Shown in pieces: positions 13,092-25,696 of a stretch of 64,000 bases of DNA; position 1 is the first letter of the stretch; each line of letters opens with the position of its first letter. This stretch comes from Allacma fusca (taxonomy: Eukaryota > Arthropoda > Collembola > Symphypleona > Sminthuridae): the NCBI GenBank assembly GCA_947179485.1, contig OX359250.1:25430654-25494653 (forward strand), written 5' to 3'. Below the pieces are notes generated by a model. It was given only the letters and a program-made list of their open reading frames with translations, had not been told where the DNA came from and did not search any database. The position numbers and the translations under genes are program-made.

Positions 13092-16000
13092 TTATATATA
13101 AAAAAAACGTGCAAATAATACTACACTCAAAACTCCATCCGTAAGTATAAGTAGATCAGACTTATAGCACAAGTATTTTTTGGTACATTTACATTGAACG
13201 GATGTGGGCTCTGTTTCATGCATGAGATCATAGTAGGCAGCAAATTCAGGGAGTTTATCAACAAAGGATGATGATCCGGGCTTTCTGTAGGCTGTGAGGA
13301 AATCTCCGGCTTCCCTCATAATATTAAGTGAGTCCCGGGGAATGTTCGTTGTGGATGGGAGCATATCAGGCAAGAGGCAATTTTTGAAGGCTTCGTTAAA
13401 TCTACTATTTGATTGATTTCCGGACGTACTTGAATGCTTCTCAACAATTAAATTCCTGTTCCACATTGGGTCTAAGTGTAATTCAAAGTTGAGTTCGATT
13501 TTGCTTACCTCACGCACCCTTTCATGGGGCTGGAGCATTGCTGGGACGAGTTCAAAGCTTGGAATACGAACTGCTCGGAAAGGATCTAATTCAAGTTTTG
13601 CTGTCGAACTTGTGTAGGCACAATCGCGGGGGCAGAGGGAAGGGAAGAGTTGGAGTTCATTGTTCGAGTTTGAATATTCAACTGTAGCTGGTACTTTGAG
13701 GGATTTTTCTTCTCCAGTACATTCTTGAGGATTTTGCCATCCCGAGCTTTCCATCAACTCATTTGGCATGACTCTGCTATTGGGATCCTTCATGTTCCGT
13801 CTTCCAGAATTTGAATTTTTGTAGGTAGGACGAGTACTGAAGGGAGAGGAGGATTGTAATGTCGTACTGGTTTTGCATCTCATATTCCGCCCTGCTGGTT
13901 TCTGACGGACTGAGCAGTCTCGGAATGATTTGCAACCTCTTTTCAAGTTTCGATGCATACAAGTCATCACTTTGAAATGGAAATTTGCATCAAATAATTT
14001 ATCATTAATAGTACACAAAAAATTTGAAAAAACAAAATCATGACATATGAATTGATCAACGATCCCAAAGTTTTTTGTATGGATGGGACACGTACATAAT
14101 AATCATCTGTACTAAAATGTACAAGTTCATGGATGTGTGCGGACTTAATAATGACACCGCATAGTATTCATACCATTTCGATCTTTGTGGCTCACATTTG
14201 GCAAGAAACAAGTGAGGCTTTCCGTTGAGTGTCCTGAAGACTCGTAGGGGATGCTGTGCCTGGGTTCCAGGGAAGATGCATACATTGTTTGGGAACGGCT
14301 ACTAGCATTTTCGATTACGTAAGTACTGGAGCTATCCATACTGGACTCACTGCCAGACACATTATTTTTCCTTACAGACACGGGCTCTATAAGTTGGAAG
14401 TGGAATTCCTTTTCAAAATCTTCCTCATTGTATTTTGTGGGGAAACAATCAACCCAAGGGCGAGGGTTTAATTCCGGAGCCAGGACTTCATCCACAAAAT
14501 CACCAGACATGCCTTTAATGGGATAAGGTTCTGGAACTTTCTGAATTCCTTCAAAGGTTACGGAAAGATTGTTCCCCTTTGAGGAAGGGATTGACGGAGA
14601 GCTTGCTGAATTGTTTTTATTGGCTGGATCTTTGTATTTTTGCTTGGCAAGTTTACTATTCGGGGATAAGAGTGTTGGGATCTTGCTTTGCATCTCGGTT
14701 CTGTAGACGGGTCTCTTCCTGCTTTTGTTACTAATATCCCCCTGAGTTCGTAACTCATGGGCTGGGCTGGGATTTAAGCACGGGGCTGAACACTGCATTG
14801 GTTTTCGGATGTTAAATGCAGGGAGAGTCGTCTGCTTAATTTGGGGTTTAAATCCCGAATTAGTACTGTTAGGCTGAGCCAATTGGAGGAGGGCAGTCTC
14901 CGATTCTTTATTAGAGAGGGAATTGTAGCGTACTGAGTCGTACACGTCTTTGGAGTCTAAAATGACTGTTGTCGAAGATGAGGTTCTACTAGCTCCAATA
15001 AACTCCTCATTTTTCTGACTCCTCTCATACAAACCCTCTTCTGCTAAGTAATCTTTACGGTGGATGGGGAAATCTTGGAATGAGTCTTCCATTGAGCTGA
15101 GAGCTCCGGGTAATGAGTGATTGATTGTGTCTTGAGCTCGCTCATTAAAACGGTCCAAAGTCCGTGTGATGGTTCGAAGATTACTTGAATTTATATCCGT
15201 AGCTTCCATATCCAGGTGACACGAGTCTTCCGAAGGGATATGATCTTCTTCCCAAGGACAACCCACCCCAACTAATATTTTCCCTTCCTGACTTCCACTC
15301 TTCCGGGCAGAGTGCTGGGAAGGTAAACTTTCCGTGGAGTAACTGGTTATTTCCATGATCCCGGAATTTTCGAAATGAGACTCCGTCCTTTTTTCTTCAT
15401 CCGAGCTTGGAGTTTGAATTCTTAAAGGATGTTTTGACTTATTAGGGAAGTCCGTCTTCACTATACTATGACCATTTTTTTTTCGAAAAAGTTAAATAGT
15501 TATTAATTCATTGTGACTGTATTTATAATTAAGGTGAGGTATATGTAATTATACAGGAAAGTTGGATTCCCTACATATAAATAATTATTGGAGGTAATCT
15601 CTGACCCCGAACATTACCTTTCGTCATCCTCAGAACAGCCTCTCGATCACTGTCACTCCGGTCACAGTCAAAGAAAGGTGTACTAAGATTGAATTTCTTA
15701 AGGCCAGGATGGACAGGGACACTGATGGCAGGGACAGTAGCATCGAAAAATGGAGAATTGTTGAGGGGATTAGTTTCCAAAAAACTATTAGTTTTTTCTT
15801 TTTTTCGGATATTCCCCTGGAACGGGTACAATTCCGACAAAGGCTGAGGTAAACGTTGGAGATTCCCTTGGACTCCTCGGAGTAAGTTAGTATCCGAAGA
15901 GGAGACCAGATGTGCCATCTTTGACAGGAAAGGAGAAATAGTCCTCAAAGATGTTTCAGAAAACTTGGATGACGGACGAACGATGGGTTCGAAGGAGGAA

Positions 16001-16707
16001 TGAAACGATGACCAGTTCACTTGTTGAAATAAAGGCTTTTGGTAAATCGGTGGCAATGTCTGAGTAGGAACGATTTCTGGGGGATATTTACTCAGTCCAA
16101 TTTTATGCTTTGACCTCTCCGAAAATACATGATGAATTTTCTCTGTGCTCAGATTTCCAGCCTCACTACTCCTGCTGTAACTTATTTCCACGGGTCGATC
16201 TTTCCCTGGAATTTGACCTTCCTGTCGATAGCCCGCAGTTCGGGACTTGGTTTTTATTTTCCCGGAAGATTTGGCACGATTCTCCTGAGGAGCTACCTCA
16301 CTGGGGAAGAGGTCATCTATGTTCGGGAAGCATTCTTTGAAGGAGGAGGAAGTGGCCAGGGGTGGCTCCCAAGACACACTGGACTGACAATTCCGTTGTG
16401 TTCGTCGCCTCCGAAAAGGCTTTGCCCGTCCACTACAATCGAAGAAGCTGGAAGATGAGCAAAGTTTTTTACAATCTGGGGAGGACTCATCCTCCAATAA
16501 ACAGAGGAGGGAGTCGGAGTTGTGATCCTGAAGCTCCCTATTGCGGGCTGAGGAAGAGACGACAGGGTTGAGGCATTCGGAATTAAACCAGCCTTCGTAA
16601 GATGACACGCTGCCTGCCGTCTGAGGAACCTTGTGCTTGGGTTTGGAGGGCACCGCAGTTTGGTGACGCTGACCAGCAGTGACTTGGACGGACAACTTGT
16701 CACTCAT
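13092..16707 (-). CDS. Unrecognised Ser-rich protein (three long exons)
   Basis: No known domain was recognised. Three long minus-strand exons, 16707..15618, 15460..14174 and 13969..13092, join in phase (AAAG|GTAATG to TATAG|TG, then AATG|GTATGA to CAAAG|TG). They give about 1084 residues if the frame runs to its stop at 13092. The protein is Ser/Thr/Pro-rich, polar and largely disordered-looking, with short ordered patches (FNLSTPFFDCDRSDSD late in the first long exon; DKLPEFAAYYDLMHE near the end) and no membrane segment. The ATG at 16707 has a good context (CCCAATGAG), but an upstream in-frame extension to an acceptor near 16760 could join the exon at 17752-17937, so the true N-terminus is uncertain. 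The last ~30 codons may read into an intron. The 5' 999 coding bases are duplicated at 47492-48490. Confidence 0.65.
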
Positions 16708-17751
16708 TGGGAATTTATTTGTTTTTATTTGTCTATGAATTAAACTGGAAACTTGTTCTGAGCCTTTACAAAATTGTTTTTTGCATGTACAAAAAAAGGC
16801 TATTCACTTTCTCACATCCACATATATGTATGTGTATGTGTCAAACTGTTGATTTCAATGCCTCAACAGTCAAAGGCAAATAATTTACTTAAATTGAAAC
16901 AAAAAAGTTCATCTTTGACTGCAACAACTACTCCAACGCCCGGCACGAAGCCACAACGACCTTGTAAGTTAAAAGCTCCATTCAACATTGCGAAGCTTTA
17001 TTTTTAATGAAATATCATTTTGTGCATAAATACTAAATAAATAAAAAATCGACGAAAAAAATGTAATAGCAAGCATTTTTTTAATGCTTTAAAGCTCAAG
17101 GTTGTCAAAATTTAAGGAAGCTTGTAGCATTATTTTTTTTAATATTAATACTAATTCATTTAAATCCTTCAAAACAATAACCCCCCTTGACAACATATGT
17201 AGCCGTCACAGTATATATGGGTGAGCAAAATGGGAATAATAGTAACTTTATTCCTGTAAATTAGTGCAATATAATAATATTATATAATAATAATTTATTA
17301 TTTATTATGTAATTATTATATATTTTTCATTGGAGCAATACTTGCATTTAGACAATAATAAAATACGCGTAATAATAGAGGACGCATATAAGGGTAATAA
17401 GGTATATAATTTATAATAGTACACTGTGCCTAAGTATACATATGTTCTTACGAGGCATGCTATATAATGAATTTAAAAGTTACCAAAAGACTCCACTCCG
17501 CAAGGTTTCTTAATGCAACGTACGGCAGAATCGGGTGTTGGAAAAAAAATGCACTTATTCCTGGAACGAACTCTAATATTCCCAGGGAGTTTTTAATAAT
17601 AGATTACAACTTGGTATTTTCTCAATTTATTTAGAAACGGTACTGAGGATAAGGGCAGAGGAAAAATATTCACGACTATTTACACGTATTAAAATTCCAT
17701 GCTTCTTGAACCAGTACTGTGGAGTTGGTTTGGAGTGCATGACTTACTTAC
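16708..17751. other. Presumed intron or upstream region of the Ser-rich gene
   Basis: Very AT-rich, with runs of TAATAATA around 17265-17330. If the exon at 17752-17937 is real, this is its downstream intron, with an acceptor of the form GGCTCAG near 16760. No other feature was seen. Confidence 0.35.
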
Positions 17752-17937
17752 TGTTGGTAGCAGAATTGTAAAAAGGAATTGTGAGGAAATCCATTGGGAA
17801 TAAAGAGAGAAGGAAATCTCCAGAGCTCTTTAAGATCCTGATTGACAAACTGAACTGAAGCCAGTCCGTGTACTTTTTGCATCTCATCCCTCGACGACTT
17901 TTAAATGGATCAGCTTTGGCAATATAGGAATGAGCCA
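17752..17937 (-). CDS. Candidate internal exon upstream of the Ser-rich gene
   Basis: A 186 bp minus-strand stretch, open in one frame (61 full codons), bounded by a strong acceptor (ATTTATTTCAG|TG) and a strong donor (CAACA|GTAAGTAAG). It starts with two and ends with one base of split codons. That end phase fits an acceptor near 16760 (CTCAG|AA) from which the frame is open into the start of the Ser-rich protein. The translation includes a hydrophobic patch (FLLSLFPMDFLTIPF). It is not recognised as a domain; a distant resemblance to an S3-like segment of cyclic-nucleotide-gated channels was considered and cannot be supported. The same exon exists at 49535-49720. Confidence 0.4.
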
Positions 17938-20900
17938 CTGAAATAAATTTCAATTAGTAGTAATAATACACTGGAAGACCATGCAGAGACTCCAACTATT
18001 CACTTTAAGCTTTGGGGCTTTGATATCTCATGCAATGACTCGCTCATGGATTTTTGTATCTATATGTATAAGTTCCTGGATGTATTCAAAAGGAGACCCT
18101 TCACATTCATTCCATTGGAAAAATTTCATAGAGGAGAACAACGGTCCTCGTGTCAGCACTCAATAGCTTTAGAAGCAGTAGGAATGTGAGCTTGGCATGG
18201 GAGTGATGCTTTCGCCATGCTTTGATTTCAATTAATTCACTTGAGAAAATTAAATTTAACAACTTGCCCGTCCATGGAATCTGTAGGAACCTAATTAGCA
18301 AATGCTAACTGAATAATTTTTAAATCCCATGAAATCAAGCAGTCCTAACACTTTCAAGCTACGGGGAAATTCAAAGTGCCTTTTCCTTCCTTCAGGTTCT
18401 CCTTCATAAATGAAATAAGTAATCTCCTCAATGACTGACCCCGTCACGTCCTGGGATATTTTTGTAATGAGTGGAAACATCAATTTACTATCCAATGTTT
18501 TGTTACAATCTTCAATACAATTTTTTTTAAATTTACAACGTCGTTCGAAATCCCATGCTAGATCTCATGAGGGCCAGATTATGTATAACTTTGAACCCTT
18601 CCAGGGTTTAAAAGGGGGTAAACTGCATTAGACTAGAAATCTCATTGTGTATACATATGTACATACATATGTACTCATGCTAAGAAATCCTTATGAATTG
18701 TCTCTCTAGGTCTACAAATGTAATTATTACATATAATTTTCTCACTGCATAGCAAGAGCTGTAGCAATCATTAAAGATGTGTATGATAAACGAAGATGCC
18801 AATGACTTGTATGAATCTTCCGAACGAGAAAAACCATATCGGGAAAATGTGGCCATCGATCAACCCTGTCAGAGAAAAATTACAGCTTTAGATGCAGCAT
18901 TTGATTGTAACTTTTCTTAAAATAGAGATGTCATAACCAAACACATCAATTTAATTAACAGGAAGTCCCGCCGAAGATGGCTATCGATTTATTGTTTCAA
19001 TAAAGTCTCATAATTTATCATTACATACAATTAAGTTGACTACTGTAGAAAATATTTTTACGTGTTGTTGGTACAGGTCATTACAAAATACATTCGAAAG
19101 ATTTTATTCATCTACATAATTACATCTAGATTTGGAAATAACAATGACCATTTGCCAGGACATGTGTCTAGGTATATATTATAATTAATTATTTTAATCA
19201 CACAGAACATACATTTCTCATGGTAACTTCAACTTTTCTCCATTATTACATAATGGTTGCATAATCATGATTAGAGTGTAGACAAGTGTGAATATTTCCA
19301 CGTGCCCCATTTCCAAACATAGAAAGGTCAAAGGCAACGCTTCCGCTCGCTAAGTAGACGGCAGTCGTTTAGTCCAATGAAGTTAACTATAATTATTATT
19401 ATTACAGCTTAAGGAAATGCACGAACGTGCAGAGGGTTTTTAAGGAGTTCCTAATACTTTCACAAATCTGGCCAAGCAGGGAAATGCCCTGATAAGAGCG
19501 GCAACGGAAATTAGAAAATCAATGAGGGAAATAAAAGAGTTGGGATACTTTGTAATAGGTAAGCATCCGGAACCAATCATTCCCACAGCCTGGGACAAAA
19601 ATTCCTTTTGAAGCAATTGCTGGTTCCTCTAAAAAATATATCTTACAGTCATACACAAGAAATATAAAGGATGGGAGGATTTGACCAAACCTCACAATTT
19701 CTTTTGGCATTATTTCGACAGTCAGACAAGACTTCAGACTTGAGAGTAATAAATTCAAGAAAATGGCTACATTCTAATCTTGTCCCACTAAAACCCTTAC
19801 ATACATATGTCATTCTTTGGAAAATTTCTTTTGGAAATTATAATACATAGCCTCATTTTCACATTTGACGATTTTGTTAATTTTTATTTCAGAAATGTGA
19901 AAATGCGTTTCTGACAAACGACTTGTGCTCAGGGGGATCAGTGCACGCCTGGATTGACATTAACTGCAGTAAAAGAATGTTCAATGAGAGATGTGATTTT
20001 GGAAGGGATTTACAAAAATTTCTCATCTAGAAATGCTATCTCGTGAGACTAAATTCCCTCAGTTGCAAATGTTCGAGGATTAGAAAATTATATCAAATGA
20101 GAAGATTTCACGGACCCAGTCACTCATTGTCAGTGTTAATCTTATAATATGAAGTACATGATTTAGTAGGGACACTCATAGGAACGTGTATCCAGTATCC
20201 ATAAAATCCCAAATGTGAATGTGGGGGATAAAATGAAGCTGTATTTGCTTGTTAGGTTTACTTTTAATTAAGATAAAATTATATTAAAAGTGTTTAACAA
20301 TAGCAGCAATCCTTGTAGACGGATTTGTAGTACACCATGCTATTTTAGTCCAGGAGTCAAGTCATAGATTAGGGTCTATAGTTTGTTATATTCTAGGTAA
20401 TTATATAATTTTATTCTACTATACCTCAAAGTTCCACATCAGTTCTTACAAGTGCTCAGCACGGCCCTATTTAGGTACTGTAACGCAGGTAACGATTAGA
20501 TAATAATTGTTAGTGTAGATACCACATAAAAACTTTCCTGGTGGTAATCTTGTACATTTTGCCCAGCCCAAAATTCAAGATGCTCCTGTGTACTTTCCAT
20601 ACAATTAAAATCAGCACCGTCGAAGAATATTTTCGTAATCAGAAGGCTTTATACAATACTAGGTTTAAATTAAATTGCATAATTATATTTTAGCTCAAAC
20701 ATCTAATACTTCTGGTAGATTGTAATAATAATATTGTATTGTAAAGCGAAGTTGTCACAACTAACATTATAACAGTTCCGGATCGAATTGTAATGACTAG
20801 GAATTATACAGGATATTTCCTTCACAAAATGACAACACTTGATATTTTTATAATTTCAGGTACAAGGGATTTCAGTGAGCGGAACGAGACATTTCAATCA

Positions 20901-22512
20901 TTTAAAATAGTCTCTTACATGAGGGTCCGCCAGCAGTTTCCCGACAGCTGCATACTCAGCAAAGGTACACAAACGAAGGTGAGTCGTTCTTTGGTTTCAT
21001 CATGCCAAGTCAGAAATAATTATTACAGCTGTGCCTACGACAGTAAAAAATCTGGGGGTTAAGAATTATTGGGAGATAGTGCTTTTTGTTGCTGGTAAGG
21101 TTTTACAGATTCGGAGTAAAATATCGAGTAATCTGGAGTCTAGTCCCATTACGGGCAGAGGTATTTCCTACCCGAGGTGAGGACTAGTTCTTAATAAGCT
21201 TTCTGTTCAGGCCGGCCTTCTGTCAAAATAGTGATTTGCATGAGCAATGCGTTCTAAATTCTAAAATCCAGCAGAGTCGGTTCATTTAGATGACGCTGAC
21301 AATGAAATCCTGGATGTGGGACATTAGTATTTGCACAATCGAAAGTAAACATTGGAGCACTAGCAGTAATGGCCCAAACGTAGACGCACATGCATGGATT
21401 ATCAAAGAGCGGAAATTCCACAAGTGCAGGTATAAGTATTTACTTGTACAGAGGTACTCACTCCAACCCAAATTTACTCCTGCGGCTTCCCCAACTCACT
21501 CACTCAAACAAGTACCAATGATACTTAATTTGTGAGGAAGGATACCCGTCACTACATCATCAGCTGTAGAGTAAATTTGAAATTGTTGGAGTCTTCTCCA
21601 AGCCGATTCGACTATACGGGAAAATTTTCCCAATACTATTAGGGAAACATCATCAGACTGTTTCAATTTTTAACACATCGGAGCAAGGAAACGTTAAGTG
21701 ATTTCACACTCCACCGTGATAGTAACCAGTTGAGGCGGTAATGGTCCAGTGCTGAGTCTCCATTCCTAACCCTTTGGCATCAATTCCCCAACCCGTATAT
21801 ACAAATATCATTTCAAAGACAGAGGGATCGGGAATTTGTCTTAGAAGAAATTACACATTAGAGCGTGAGCTAGATCGACGGCTGGACAGGCGAAGGGATT
21901 TGGTGAAGCCCACGGACCTGTATTTATTTTAAAAAAAATCACATACTATAAAAAAAATTGGAACCATAAATAAGTTAAAGACCTCCTGGTAATTCTCTAT
22001 ATACGTATCGATAATAAATCCTTGCATACCCCACTTCCATGGATGTCTTCGGAGGTGACCAGGGAGCGGCGCAGGCTTCGAATACCCATAAAAAAAAGTT
22101 GTAGCGCATTTTCTTCAGAGCCACCTGTCAACATAAAATTGATAAATAATTATGTCCAGATGCTCCATACGTCATCCACCACTTCATTATAATAAACTTG
22201 TCAACAATTTATTAATTCCACAAGGGACACTGTAGTTTCTTTGTGTCCCAGTCCCCCCCTTTGAAGTTTTAAAATATATCCCAGGACAATATTCTAACTT
22301 TGGATGTTTGTCAACAAACAACCCACAATTCCAAATTAGTGTTGAAAGTTGGAGTGTAAAAAAATAGGAGTAATTAGTAAGCTGTTGAAATCCCGACTTC
22401 TCAAATCCCAGCATCAAAGCGTTGATGTGCAGTAATGTGTGGAACTTAGGGGCTAATTGTAGCCAAAGGAATTATTTTGCTCGGGAAATTACGTCACGCC
22501 ACTGCTACATAT
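17938..22512. other. Intergenic part of repeat copy 1
   Basis: Mostly non-coding. Minus-strand frames at 18295-18495 and 19519-19758 look somewhat protein-like but have no convincing pair of splice sites. Near 18650 an ACATATGTACATACATATGT palindromic run occurs. No other feature could be supported. Confidence 0.4.
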
Positions 22513-23224
22513 TGTTACGTCCCAATTCGCACACCTGAGGAACGTGACAAAAGACGGAGGCTACGTGACAAAAGATCGCGTGATGTCACGTTAGCAGAAA
22601 ATAAAAGACCACGTCCACAGAACTCAAAAGGAAGATTTAACCTTTTGGAGCATTCAGCAATTCCACTCAGCAGTTTCTGAGAGAAGAACGAATAAAGAGT
22701 GGAATGCAAAATCCATTAACACCAATTCAATCTATTGTTATTACAAACAATAATTATGATGATTGTGTTAAAATGTAATTATGTACATACTATGTAAATA
22801 GTCCTAGACAAAATCTTTAGATTAAGTCAAGCAAGAAGAGACAGTAAGTTCTTGGGAGGCACTCGTATGGTTCGGATCAAAGCTCGCGTTACAGATCCGT
22901 ATCCATTACAGCCCCTGCCCAAGGCTTGAAGATTCACAGCCATGCGGAGAATTATATTGGGAAAAGATCCTTGGATCCCAATATAATTCATAGAGACTTC
23001 CCATGGAGGAATTTCAACACGGAAGATTTATTTTAAGATCCTTTTATCAATTCAAGTTTATTTTATCTTTGATTTCAATTAGAATAAATTAATACAAGAT
23101 TATTATTCAGTATAAACTTATTTTTAGCCAACGATTATTTTATTATCATCAAAAATACTACACATCATTACTCGACTCGTTCCGAACTTGGGCACGAGAT
23201 TTAACATCCAATAATCTCGTTACA
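22513..23224 (+). repeat. 5' LTR
   Basis: It starts TGTTACG and matches the 3' LTR exactly through 23212. The right end is placed at TTACA (23224), where a CA end is found, but this is uncertain because the 3' copy diverges after 23212. Signals inside: a 13 bp direct repeat ACGTGACAAAAGA at 22542 and 22563; TGATGTCACG, a bZIP-like word; ATAAAAG at 22601, a weak TATA candidate; AATAAA at 22691 and 23083, polyadenylation candidates; and a strong splice donor ACA|GTAAGT at 22843/22844. No convincing primer-binding site starting with TGG directly follows. Confidence 0.9.
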
Positions 23225-25691
23225 TGCTGTTTCTGCCAGGCCTCCAATTTTCGGGGAAAATTTGGAGGGTCCCGAACCCTGGGATGAGTCCGAGTCAAGA
23301 AAATCACAGAGATTTTTGAGACTTAATTTAAGACCGATGGTACTATACTATAGTACGGACTACACACAGTATGTACATAAGACCAGCCCACGCTTGAGTT
23401 TCAATAGACGAGACTTACAAGCTGGAGAATTTCGAGAAATTTCAACAAAATCCTGTGGACTTAAGAACTTTTTCACGGAAAAACTGGGTATACTCATAGA
23501 ACTATAGAGTTAACCAGTCAACGGAATTTTCGAGACCATCCATGGATATTCTCACGAGTACGATAGATGTTACTTACATAGATCCAGTAAGCAGGATTCA
23601 GACTTAGATCATTTTGTGGTTCCTGAATTACAACTTTACGGAATTATTCCACCCGGAATGAGATTTCTGATCAAGATTTCATCCCGAGTGCAGCTAAATG
23701 ATGTCCATTTCCAACCGGAAATTCTGGAAGGAAGGCGTCAACAAAAGCTAAGTATCGAATTACTATATTTTTGCGATTAAAAATTTTTTAGGTGCATAAA
23801 AATACAGGGTATACCGAAAATTTTACGAGAAATATTTTAGTTTTGGAAGTCATGACCCAGACTTAGATTTTTTTTTCATAGGTTCAAATTTTAGTAGTGA
23901 GTACGTGTATTCTTCTCAAACAATGTCGACATCTATTCCTATCTTTTTAGAAATCGGAAGGGCCGAGGCAGTGAGCACCGATATAAAGTGTTTGTGTGTA
24001 CTGTATATTTTACTTTCCTTAGGCCATTTCTTTGGATAAAGGAATAGTTTAGTGTTTCTCTTTATGTAAGGAAGAATTAACAGACGGAATTGATAGTTTT
24101 TCCTGTGGCTTAGAAATAAAGTACGTTTTCTGAGTGAATTTTCGTGATGCGTTTAACGCGCGGAAATTTCTTTACAACTCTTTATAAATTATTCTTCACT
24201 CAACAAGCGAAGGACTGCTGTTAGAGCATTTGGAACTTTTCCAAAATTTTAGTTAGAGTTTAGTAGCTGAAATCTAAACTCAATAAGGACTCTATCATTT
24301 TTCTTTTACACTAAACTCTACTCGTATCGAGGTACTGATACGGGGTGATTCGCAAATCCATGTCGAAGTACTGACATATTAGGATTAAAATTTTACTGAA
24401 TGAACCGAAGTACTGTGTTCAGGAGGCATTTGTTTATTCTTCGATTTTGAAAATTTATAATCCGAAGTACTGGATTCAATAAGGTTTTAGAATTTATTCC
24501 AAAGGTTTTCGTAGTTTTAGGGTTGGAAGGGCCGCATATGAGCGCCAACATTGTCGTGTTAATTTTAGCGTCTGGTAAGGTATCTCCAGTAGGAACGATT
24601 TTTCCTATAGGTAAAAATTAGAAGGAACAATGTTGTGATATAAAGGAATTTATTATAGCATATCTTTTAACAATTTTTATTGGAATATCGGATTTTTCTG
24701 AAACGCCGACAGCAAGCAACAATACGCCTAGATCCTGTTAGAGGTAATTGTAGAGGCTACAAGTGAGCGCAGAATTTTAGGTTTTTGTTTTTGCCCGACC
24801 CTAGGCGAGTTGGTAACATAGTTCAATACCCGAAGGTTTGGAGGGCTAGGAAACTAGCTAGGATAACAGGGGCCGCGGATCCAAGTCACGGAGACGCCTC
24901 TTTAAAACCATAATTAACCATGCTAGGTACGAGTGGTATTTATGGGACTTTCATTTTTCTATATGTTCTTCTAACATAACCGGTAATTGGTTATATAAGT
25001 TAGCCACCACGAAGGAACTCGCAGTAGTAGAAGTGAGTAGGCATAAGCAACCACGGAGCTGGTTTAGGGAAAACTTAGGACACCACTAATTAGTGACTTT
25101 AATTTTTGGGAGATCGCGTATGCTTATAGTCTTTGGTAAGAACAGGCTTATTTCAAGGAATAGCTTAGGGTTTTAGAACACAATTTTGTCTAAAGGACCT
25201 GACAAATTTGGAGCGGATACAGTCCTGATTGAAATAGAGAGATTTCATTTTAGGAGTATTAGGGACAATTTAGGCTACACCCAATCAAGTGACTGGAGAA
25301 GGTGTAGATAGAGTTTAAGGATAAAAAGGACGTAGGATTTAAAATAGAGTTTCAGCAAATGATAGGTTAAACAAAAGTTAATTTTAAGAGCAGGTATATC
25401 CTTCGCTGGGTTATGCGTAGGGATACCACAACACGGTTTGAGTTCATGTAAAAGTTAGTAAAGACAGAATTTTTCAGAAACCCTCTCAATTCTGAGAAAA
25501 ACAAATTTTACAAAGGTACTACATTTTGCGCACCTCTCTCACCAACATCTTAGGGAAAGGCAAGCGCATACATTCCCACATAACATCACCAGGGAATAAA
25601 AGCTAAATTTTCCAAAAAAAACAACATCTTAGGAAAATACAAGCTCATACTTTCAGCTTAGACCACCGGAAGCATTGAAAGTTTATTTCAG
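23225..25691 (+). other. Retroelement 5' leader, probably spliced out of some transcripts
   Basis: A leader of about 2.5 kb with no long open frame. It contains four CGA(A/G)GTACTG words (24328, 24364, 24406, 24463), each with a GTAC palindromic core, and a 33 bp near-repeat (CAACATCTTAGG...) at 25543 and 25622. It ends in a strong splice acceptor, GTTTATTTCAG, at 25690-25691, five bases before the gag ATG. With the donor at 22844 in the LTR this defines a ~2.8 kb leader intron. Spliced RNA would bring the gag start close to the cap, while unspliced RNA would keep any packaging signal. Confidence 0.5.
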
Positions 25692-25696
25692 AGGTC

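Larger units (their letters stand above)
15709..22512. repeat. Large direct repeat, copy 1 (6804 bp)
   Basis: This segment recurs at 47492-54295 (offset 31783) in the same orientation. All open frames inside both copies have identical translations, and no mismatch was seen in the lines compared. It starts inside the first long exon of the Ser-rich gene and ends where the retroelement's 5' LTR begins. Such identity means a very recent duplication or two haplotypes of one locus placed in tandem by assembly. Confidence 0.95.

Noticed and set aside
16110..16571. Plus-strand frames of 69-109 codons inside the first long exon
   Set aside because: Antisense to a 378-codon open frame that joins in phase to further exons.
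15571..16707. Treating the three long Ser-rich frames as separate genes
   Set aside because: Each junction has matching donor, acceptor and phase, and the second frame's apparent start is GTG at a splice acceptor, so they are exons of one gene.
23264..23281. TGGAGGGTCCCGAACC as a tRNA primer-binding site
   Set aside because: It starts with TGG and is tRNA-like, but it lies about 40 bases past the best LTR end and would pair with an abnormal acceptor-stem arrangement. A tRNA 3'-end comparison would decide.
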